Positions 6,249-11,555 of a stretch of 11,555 bases of DNA are shown here, one piece after another. The notes below the pieces were generated by a model. The model did no database searches. It saw only the letters and a list, made by a program, of their open reading frames with translations, and had not been told where the DNA came from. A program made the position numbers and the translations under genes. Source of the stretch: an uncultured Ruminococcus sp. (lineage in GTDB: Bacteria; Bacillota; Clostridia; Oscillospirales; CAG-272); the NCBI GenBank assembly GCA_902783755.1, contig CACZSC010000226.1, positions 1-11,555 of the forward strand, read 5' to 3'. Position 1 is the first letter of the stretch. Each line of letters opens with the position of its first letter.

Positions 6249-7538
6249 CTATTTTCCAAGCATCGCCATGCCTTTTGCGATAAGGGCTTCCGATGTGTCA
6301 AGGCAGTCCAGGGCAAGGTCTGAGTTGTGGGCTCCTTCGGCATTCTCAACGTAGCAGAAGTCGAAATACCACTGGGCCTGCCTGTGGACGTTCCTGATCT
6401 CATCGAGCTCGGACTCTGACAGTTTTCCTTCTTCAACGGCTGCTGCCAGCGCGTCCTTGAATTCGGACAGCTTGTTGCCGACTTCCGTTTCCCGGGCCGT
6501 GACTCTTTCCTGTATCCGTCTGACCTTGGCAGTCATGTCCGTGTCGCCGTGGCAGGACGCGCAGTACAGGAGCGCGGACTCGCTTTCCAGAGGGCTCACT
6601 ATGTAGTGGCTGTGGTAGACGGTCCCGTCCTCAGCCATCTCCAATGGCATATGGCAGTCGGCGCATGTGATGCCCTTGGAAGCGTGTTTGCTTGCAAGAT
6701 ATGTCTCCATCTCCGGATGCTGCGCCTTCAGCATCTTCGTCCCGGTGCTGGGCTGGATCCAGTCATAGAATTCTATACTGTCATAGTACTCCAGGATCGC
6801 CTGGGGCGTCATGGCGGCCACGCTGCCGTAAGGCATCATGGTCTCGCTGTCTGAAGGCGTGAAATAATACTCTATGTGACACTGGCCGCAGGAAAGGATG
6901 GAGGCGTCTATGGATGACACCTCGTCGCCGAGGGCTTTTGTCACATAGGAATGTGTGATGGTGATCTGTCCCAGGTTGCCCGCGTCGTTTCCGTGGCAGG
7001 TGTAGCAGCTCACGTTCTCTTCCATCAGTGCCTCGGCTTCCGCGAATGACATCGAGTAGACGCTGACTCCCTGGTCGTTCACCAGCTTGGCGAAATTGGG
7101 AGTCTTGCAGGTGAGACAGTTGGCCTTGGCGTGGGGGCGTTCGGTGTTGTGGACATCCTCCAGAGTGTAGCTGTGTCCCCTGGCGCTGCCGTAATCCTTA
7201 GCGAACCCGAATCCTTCGTAGATGTTTACGAGATAGGGATCCTGTTCAAGATAGTCTATGACATATGAGTTTTTGTCATTGTCACCCATGGTCGCCGATA
7301 TATACGGATATACGGCTGCCCAGTCGGATGCGTTCACTGTTCCGTCACGGCTTGTGGCCTGGGGCGCGTCGACTTCCAGATATGTGATGTCCGAACGGCT
7401 CAGGGCGCCGATGGCAGAGCGGTCCTTCAGATGATACATGAGGTCTTTTCCCGTAAAGAGCCCGCTGAGAACGACGACCGCAGCGGCGATCAGGGCCAGG
7501 GCAAACAGTATCTTGAATATAAGGCTCTTGTGCTTCAT
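6249..7538 (-). CDS. nrfA: Pentaheme ammonia-forming cytochrome c nitrite reductase
   Basis: This 429-residue NrfA catalyses the six-electron reduction of nitrite to ammonium outside the cytoplasmic membrane. It has five haem sites: CLTCK at 141-145, where the lysine-ligated catalytic haem is the hallmark of NrfA, then CYTCH 178-182, CGQCH 217-221, CADCH 292-296 and CASCH 326-330. Other active-site markers are Arg120 in ARGHSY, Tyr224/Tyr225 in CGQCHIEYYF, and Lys271, Gln273 and His274 in KAQHPE, which covers the calcium-site and catalytic-histidine region. A late His404 (EGAHN) could be a distal haem ligand. The N-terminus has a single hydrophobic segment (about 5-27) with no clear cleavage site or lipobox, suggesting an uncleaved anchor. 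It is about 50 residues shorter than E. coli NrfA. Its ATG overlaps the rnfB stop as ATGA; the longer in-frame start at 7634 would put a non-hydrophobic leader before the anchor and is rejected. No nrfH is present. Confidence 0.95.
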   Translation of the reverse strand: MKHKSLIFKILFALALIAAAVVVLSGLFTGKDLMYHLKDRSAIGALSRSDITYLEVDAPQATSRDGTVNASDWAAVYPYISATMGDNDKNSYVIDYLEQDPYLVNIYEGFGFAKDYGSARGHSYTLEDVHNTERPHAKANCLTCKTPNFAKLVNDQGVSVYSMSFAEAEALMEENVSCYTCHGNDAGNLGQITITHSYVTKALGDEVSSIDASILSCGQCHIEYYFTPSDSETMMPYGSVAAMTPQAILEYYDSIEFYDWIQPSTGTKMLKAQHPEMETYLASKHASKGITCADCHMPLEMAEDGTVYHSHYIVSPLESESALLYCASCHGDTDMTAKVRRIQERVTARETEVGNKLSEFKDALAAAVEEGKLSESELDEIRNVHRQAQWYFDFCYVENAEGAHNSDLALDCLDTSEALIAKGMAMLGK

Positions 7539-8380
7539 ACCATAACGGCCTCCTCTTCCTTGACTGTGTCCGCTTCGGATACCGGTGTCTTTTCCGGAGG
7601 GATTATAACCTTGACGGGGCATTTTTCGGCGCATTTGCCGCAGAGCGTGCAGTTTTTGTAGTTCACGTGGGCCAGATTGTTCTCAAGGGTGATGGCTTCG
7701 GATTCGCACTGTTTCGCGCAGATGCCGCATCCGATGCACCCCGCCTTGCATATCCGCTTGACGTTGAGGCCCGTGTCCCGGTTGGAACACTGTACTCTGG
7801 TTGTCTTGCTGATGGGAACGAGCTCTATGAGGTTCCGCGGGCAGGACTTGACGCACATGCCGCAGCTTATGCACTTGGACGGGTTCACCACGGCCACGTT
7901 GTCGATGACTTTTATGGCTTTTGCGGGGCATACCGACTGGCAGGTCCCGAAACCGAGGCATCCGTAGTCGCAGTCGGAGACGCTCACTCCGGACAGGACC
8001 GCGCTCCGGCAGTCCTTGACCCCGATGTAGTTGCCCTGGTTCTTCGTTACTTCACAGGAGCCCTTGCACCTGACGAAGGCTACTTTTCTTTCCTCAGCCA
8101 CGGCGGTCGTGCCCATTATCTTTCCGATCTTGTCCGTGACGGGCTGGCCGCCCACGGGACAGACGTTTATGGGTACCTCGCCTCTGACGATGGCTGCCGC
8201 GCAGGCGTCGCATCCCGCGAGGCCGCAGGCTCCGCAGTTGTTGCCGGGAAGGCACTCGCGGACCGCGACTTCGGTCTCATTCTGTTCCACCGCGAATTTC
8301 TTCGACGTGAGGACGAGGCCGATGCCCACCACGATACCTATCAGGGTTATGACGATGGTCGTCGCTATGATTATTTCCAT
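7535..8380 (-). CDS. rnfB: Rnf complex subunit B, iron-sulphur protein
   Basis: This 281-residue RnfB is the cytosolic ferredoxin-facing subunit of the Rnf ferredoxin:NAD+ oxidoreductase. Residues 4-25 are the single membrane anchor. Next comes the RnfB-type four-cysteine cluster domain, with Cys43, 49, 52, 57, 60 and 74 (NNCGACGLAGCDAC). Further cysteines are at 105, 109 and 124, and a CX3CX5CX3C set is at 137-151. There are two complete CX2CX2CX3C ferredoxin motifs at 170-180 and 244-254, and another at 215-225 (CIGCGICAKQC). This cysteine-rich makeup is typical of clostridial RnfB, longer than the proteobacterial form. The acidic tail after residue 262 has no motif. It starts after a GGGGGAG site, 13 bases past the rnfA stop. 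Its stop overlaps the nrfA start, physically linking Rnf and nitrite reductase in one transcript. Confidence 0.96.
   Translation of the reverse strand: MEIIIATTIVITLIGIVVGIGLVLTSKKFAVEQNETEVAVRECLPGNNCGACGLAGCDACAAAIVRGEVPINVCPVGGQPVTDKIGKIMGTTAVAEERKVAFVRCKGSCEVTKNQGNYIGVKDCRSAVLSGVSVSDCDYGCLGFGTCQSVCPAKAIKVIDNVAVVNPSKCISCGMCVKSCPRNLIELVPISKTTRVQCSNRDTGLNVKRICKAGCIGCGICAKQCESEAITLENNLAHVNYKNCTLCGKCAEKCPVKVIIPPEKTPVSEADTVKEEEAVMV
7549..7555 (-). promoter_or_regulatory. Ribosome binding site for nrfA inside the end of rnfB
   Basis: GAGGAGG on the - strand lies within the last codons of rnfB. Its GGAGG core is ten bases from the ATG at 7538. It supports the short nrfA start with its membrane anchor at the very N-terminus, and indicates translational coupling to rnfB. 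Confidence 0.7.
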
Positions 8381-8393
8381 GCCGCTCCCCCTC

Positions 8394-8972
8394 TCAGATG
8401 CCCAGTCCCGCGAAGCCCATGAACGCTATGGACATGAGGGCCGCGGATATAAGGACGATGGGCGCTCCGCGCAGCGGGGCGGGGAGATCTTCCTCCTTGA
8501 TCCTTGAACGGACGCCGGCGAGAAGAACTATCGCGATGGTGAAACCGACTGCGGTACCGAATCCGGATATGACGCATTCGATGAAGTTGTATCCGTCCTG
8601 GACGTTGGTCAGTGCCACGCCGAGAACAGCGCAGTTGGTTGTGATGAGGGGAAGGTAGATCCCCAGCGCCTTGTAGACCGAAGGCGATTTCTTTTTCAGG
8701 AACATCTCGACGATCTGTACCAGGGCTGCGATCACGAGGATGAAGACTATGGTCTTCATGAACTCGATCTTGAGGGGCACCAGTACGAAGTCGTAAAGCA
8801 GGCTCGCTATGGCCGATGCTATGGTCATGACGAATATGACCGCTCCGCCGAGGCTGGCGGAGGCCTTCATCTGCTTTGAAACGCCGAGGAACGAGCAGAT
8901 GCCGAGGAACTGGTTCAGTACCACGTTGTGGACGAAGGCCGTTGCTACGATGATGAGGATCAGGCTTTTCAT
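8394..8972 (-). CDS. rnfA: Rnf complex subunit A, integral membrane protein
   Basis: This 192-residue six-helix membrane protein is RnfA. Together with its inverted paralogue RnfE it forms the membrane core that carries an iron-sulphur cluster between them. The expected ligand cysteines are Cys26 in the NQFLGICSFLGVSK stretch and Cys114 in TTNCAVLGVAL; both surrounding segments are highly conserved in the family. Length and hydrophobic pattern are normal. The ATG overlaps the rnfE stop as ATGA, and an excellent GAGGAGGTG site lies seven bases before the start. It transfers electrons from RnfB in the cytosol towards the flavins of RnfD and RnfG, a step thought to be tied to ion movement (established for the family). 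Confidence 0.97.
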   Translation of the reverse strand: MKSLILIIVATAFVHNVVLNQFLGICSFLGVSKQMKASASLGGAVIFVMTIASAIASLLYDFVLVPLKIEFMKTIVFILVIAALVQIVEMFLKKKSPSVYKALGIYLPLITTNCAVLGVALTNVQDGYNFIECVISGFGTAVGFTIAIVLLAGVRSRIKEEDLPAPLRGAPIVLISAALMSIAFMGFAGLGI

Positions 8973-9652
8973 TTGTCGGCCACCTCCTCAGCTTTCTCGC
9001 AGCGGGAGGCGCATTTCGCGCAGCATCCGTCGCATTCGCTCTCCACCAGCTTGCGCTGGCGGGTCTTTATGCCTATGGCGTTCATTATCATTATGAACAC
9101 CGCTATCACTATGAACGCTCCCGGGGGCTGCACGAATATCCCGATGGGCTCGAAGCTCTCGGGCATGATCTGCAGGCCGAATGCCGTACCGTTGCCGAGG
9201 ATCTCCCTGACGAGGCCGGCGAGGGTGAGTGCCACCGTGAAGCCTATGCCCATGCCCAGGCCGTCCATGACGGCGAGCCCGGGGCTGTTCTTGTTCGCGT
9301 ATGCCTCGGCTCTTCCGAGGATGATGCAGTTGACGACTATGAGCGGGATGTAGATCCCGAGGGCGCTGTAGAGATCCGGCAGGTATGCCTGGATCAGAAG
9401 TTCGGTCGCTGTCACCAGTGAGGCGACTATTACGATGTAGCAGGGAAGCCTCACCTGATCAGGTATGACTTTTCTCAGCAGTGAGATCACCAGGTTCGAC
9501 AGGATCAGCACCGCCGTGGTTGAAAGACCCATCCCGATTCCGTTCATGGCTCTGGTGGATACCGCGAGAGTCGGGCACATGCCGAGCATAAGGATCAGGG
9601 TCGGGTTTTCCTTTATTATTCCGTTGTAAAGGCGCTCGATGTATTTATTCAT
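8969..9652 (-). CDS. rnfE: Rnf complex subunit E with cysteine-rich C-terminal tail
   Basis: This 227-residue RnfE is the inverted paralogue of RnfA in the Rnf membrane core. Conserved cysteines Cys26 (LGMCPTLAV) and Cys109 (VNCIILGRAEAYA) are the expected ligands of the shared iron-sulphur centre. Six hydrophobic segments end near residue 195. After the last helix there is a soluble tail with five closely spaced cysteines, at 207, 210, 211, 214 and 218 (CDGCCAKCASRC), followed by a charged end. Core RnfE proteins need no such tail. It could bind a metal or an extra iron-sulphur cluster on the cytosolic side near RnfB or RnfC (inference from topology). The ATG overlaps the stop of the rnfD-rnfG fusion as ATGA, with GGGAGG nine bases upstream. 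Confidence 0.96.
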   Translation of the reverse strand: MNKYIERLYNGIIKENPTLILMLGMCPTLAVSTRAMNGIGMGLSTTAVLILSNLVISLLRKVIPDQVRLPCYIVIVASLVTATELLIQAYLPDLYSALGIYIPLIVVNCIILGRAEAYANKNSPGLAVMDGLGMGIGFTVALTLAGLVREILGNGTAFGLQIMPESFEPIGIFVQPPGAFIVIAVFIMIMNAIGIKTRQRKLVESECDGCCAKCASRCEKAEEVADK

Positions 9653-11232
9653 TGTTCAGCACCTCCCGCCAGATAATTTCTGAAGAAGTCGAGTCCGGCG
9701 TTGACCGCGTTGGTCACCGCCCTGGATGAAGTGGTCGCGCCTGACACGGCATCGATCTCGTCGGGATTCACCGAACCGCCGTTCTTTAGGACCTTGAACG
9801 CTGACACGTTCCTGTTGCTGAACTGATCCTTGAACAGGGGCTCGTCGCATCTCATGCCCATGCCGGGGGTCTCGTTGAGTTCCGTGAATGCTATGCCGGT
9901 GATGTTGCCGTCGGCCTTTATGCCGACCGACAGGGTGATGTTGCCGTCGTATCCGTCTCCGCTGGTGGCGCTTACGACGTACCCGACGGTCTCGCCTGCG
10001 GCGTTCTTTCCTGCGACGGCGCTGTTGATGTAGGCCTTGCCGAAGCTCGTTCCGTACACGCCGCCTGCCAGGGCTTCTATGGCATCATCCGCTTTTCTCA
10101 CGGATTCGAAGGATTCAGCCTCCGGAAGCACTGCCCGGTAGGATTCGGTGTTGGCCGCGATCTTCTGCGCTTCTATTGTATCTTTTGTAACAGTGAATAT
10201 GGAGCTGAGCGCGACGCCCGCCAGGAGCGTGACCAGAGTCAGTACGATCACGGCCTTCGGTATGCGCTTCAGCAGGGATTTTTTCTTTTCGCCGTTCTGC
10301 AGTTTGATCTGAGATTTTCTGAACGCGTACGGTTTGGGGATTATGTACGTGTCTATCAGCGGGACCACCAGGTTTCCGATTATGATGGCGTAGCTGAACG
10401 AGTCTGCCGCGGATCCCAGTATCCTGAACAGGGCTCCTAGTCCTCCGATCAGGATGCCGTAAATCGTCTGTCCGAGACGGCTCACGGGGGATGTCACATA
10501 GTCGGTGGCCATGAAGAACGCACCGATCACCACGCCGCCTCCGCAAACATGGGCAAGCAGGAAGTTCACGTCGAACCCCTGTCCGCCGAACAGGCCCATG
10601 ATCACGGTGAAGCTCAGGATTATCGATATCCAGATCTCACCGCGGATTATGTCCATTGCCCATAGGATAAGCCCGCCTACAAGAAGCGCAACGATGGAGT
10701 TCCCTATGACACCGTTGGACGTTCCGAGAAACATCTCGGTTATGTTGACTGCCCTGCCGGCTGTGAGCTCGGCTACCGGGGTGGCTGTTGCTACGCCGTC
10801 CACGCTGAACTGCGTCATGGTCTTGCCGAAGGAGATCAGGAGGAAGCACCTTGCCGCAAGAGCGGGGTTGAGAAAGTTCTTTCCAAGCCCTCCGAAGAAG
10901 CACTTGACCACCAGGATCGCGAACACGGATCCGAGGATGGGTATGTACAGAGGAACGGACGGGGAAAGCGTCAGCGCCAGCATAAGGCCGGTAAGGGCTG
11001 CGGATCCGTCCAGGAACGTGTTCGGCTTCTTGCATATCTTGTCGAATATGAATTCCGTCAGGACTGCTGAGATGATAGCCGAGAGTATGATCCAGAGAGA
11101 GTAGAGTCCATGGGTTATAACGCCTACTACGGTGGTCGGCAACAGAGCCAGGATCACAATCAGCATGATCTGCCGCGTGGTGAGCGGCCGTCTTACGTGG
11201 GGCGAAGAGGAAATGTTGAGCATGTTGTCCAT
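9649..11232 (-). CDS. RnfD-RnfG fusion protein, doubly flavinylated Rnf subunit
   Basis: This 527-residue protein joins two Rnf subunits in one frame. Residues 1 to about 303 are RnfD: many membrane helices, with DGVATATP (145-152) in the covalent-FMN region, where Thr151 is the likely flavin-bearing threonine. A basic linker (about 304-326) leads to an RnfG part with one membrane helix at about 327-346. An outward-facing FMN-binding domain follows, ending with the flavinylation motif DAVSGATT (Thr500). Family members are normally two proteins of about 310-350 and 180-210 residues, encoded by adjacent genes. There is no internal stop, and no good internal ribosome binding site was noticed at the junction, so this looks like a true fusion. 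Both RnfD ends and the RnfG N-terminus are expected in the cytosol, so the join fits the topology. The start is ATG 11232; GTG 11235 is possible, since GGAGG at 11242-11246 serves either. Flavin attachment would need ApbE, not seen here. Confidence 0.93.
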   Translation of the reverse strand: MDNMLNISSSPHVRRPLTTRQIMLIVILALLPTTVVGVITHGLYSLWIILSAIISAVLTEFIFDKICKKPNTFLDGSAALTGLMLALTLSPSVPLYIPILGSVFAILVVKCFFGGLGKNFLNPALAARCFLLISFGKTMTQFSVDGVATATPVAELTAGRAVNITEMFLGTSNGVIGNSIVALLVGGLILWAMDIIRGEIWISIILSFTVIMGLFGGQGFDVNFLLAHVCGGGVVIGAFFMATDYVTSPVSRLGQTIYGILIGGLGALFRILGSAADSFSYAIIIGNLVVPLIDTYIIPKPYAFRKSQIKLQNGEKKKSLLKRIPKAVIVLTLVTLLAGVALSSIFTVTKDTIEAQKIAANTESYRAVLPEAESFESVRKADDAIEALAGGVYGTSFGKAYINSAVAGKNAAGETVGYVVSATSGDGYDGNITLSVGIKADGNITGIAFTELNETPGMGMRCDEPLFKDQFSNRNVSAFKVLKNGGSVNPDEIDAVSGATTSSRAVTNAVNAGLDFFRNYLAGGAEQ

Positions 11233-11555
11233 CACTTACCGCCTCCGTTCGCTGCCGCGGCGGCTTTTCTTGCCGCCAGGATCTCGGCTTTGGCCTGCTT
11301 GAACACCTGGGTCAGCGGGCGCTTTGCGGGGCACGCGAACGCGCAGGACCCGCACTGTATGCATTCAAAACCGTAAAGTTTCTTTTCGTATCTTTCGTAA
11401 TTATGCTGTTCTGCAGCCTCGAACATGAGCTCGGGGAGAAGCCCCTGGGGGCATACCCTCGTGCACCTTCCGCAGCGCAGGCAGTTGGTCATCTGTTTGA
11501 AAGCCTTCTCCGTCCCGTCCTCCGGAAGGAGCAGGATCCCGTTGGTCGTCTTGAC
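11232..11555 (-). CDS. rnfC: Rnf complex subunit C, C-terminal part (cut by window end)
   Basis: These are the last 107 residues of RnfC, the NADH/FMN-binding peripheral subunit that reduces NAD+ on the cytosolic side. The frame stays open to the window edge upstream of the first internal Met (11492), with VKTTNGILLLP visible, so the true start lies outside. Two four-cysteine ferredoxin motifs are present: CLRCGRCTRVCPQG and CIQCGSCAFACPAKRPL, the tandem 4Fe-4S pair that defines the RnfC C-terminus. The protein ends in a short alanine- and glycine-rich tail; some RnfC proteins carry long alanine/lysine tails, and this one does not. Its TGA abuts or overlaps the start of the RnfD-RnfG gene, so the genes are coupled. 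The NADH- and FMN-binding domains, if normal, are outside the window. Confidence 0.94.
   Translation of the reverse strand, partial: VKTTNGILLLPEDGTEKAFKQMTNCLRCGRCTRVCPQGLLPELMFEAAEQHNYERYEKKLYGFECIQCGSCAFACPAKRPLTQVFKQAKAEILAARKAAAAANGGGK

Noticed and set aside
7539..7634. Longer nrfA start at 7634
   Set aside because: It would add 32 polar, basic residues before the membrane segment and overlap rnfB by 100 bases. The ATG at 7538 has a GGAGG site and a typical ATGA overlap.
7667..8422. 251-codon open frame on the + strand opposite rnfB
   Set aside because: It is fully antisense to rnfB, whose cysteine motifs are unmistakable. The predicted product has no domain and no convincing ribosome binding site was seen.
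1..11555. CRISPR arrays, tRNA or rRNA genes, insertion sequences, attachment sites
   Set aside because: No spaced direct repeats, tRNA-like cloverleaf, transposase or terminal inverted repeats were recognised by reading. Coding density is high, with no gap over about 100 bases.

Overview
The window looks like part of an anaerobic, probably Gram-positive (Clostridia-like Bacillota) genome. The reasons are a six-subunit Rnf complex in the clostridial C-D-G-E-A-B order, System II (ResB/CcsA) cytochrome c maturation, strong GGAGG ribosome binding sites, and G+C-rich coding with frequent AGG and ATA codons. Lower taxonomic placement cannot be made from the sequence alone.

Layout: two compact gene strings converge on a hairpin at about 4022-4058. 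On the + strand (1-4005) there is a sugar-catabolism string: the C-terminal part of an FGGY-family carbohydrate kinase (cut by the window start), a NagA-like N-acetyl-sugar-phosphate deacetylase, a cytosolic neutral-ceramidase-like hydrolase, and a divergent NagB-like (glucosamine-6-phosphate deaminase fold) protein. The genes overlap or nearly touch and each has a good ribosome binding site. The NagB-like protein lacks residues that define NagB chemistry, so the pathway is probably not plain GlcNAc catabolism.

On the - strand (11555 down to 4068) there is one long apparent operon: rnfC (cut by the window end), an in-frame rnfD-rnfG fusion, rnfE with a cysteine-rich tail, rnfA, rnfB, nrfA (pentaheme ammonia-forming nitrite reductase), resB and ccsA. 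Most junctions are 4-base stop/start overlaps. Rnf oxidises reduced ferredoxin and pumps Na+ or H+. NrfA reduces nitrite to ammonium outside the membrane, and ResB/CcsA attach haem to apocytochromes such as NrfA.

The most interesting reading is that these eight genes form one module in which the outward-facing flavins of the RnfD-G fusion, or the quinone pool, feed a membrane-anchored NrfA. That would couple ferredoxin oxidation to nitrite ammonification without the usual NrfH partner. The gene arrangement is seen directly; the electron route is inference. No RNA genes, CRISPR arrays, mobile elements or attachment sites were recognised, and no gene-free stretch exceeds 100 bases.
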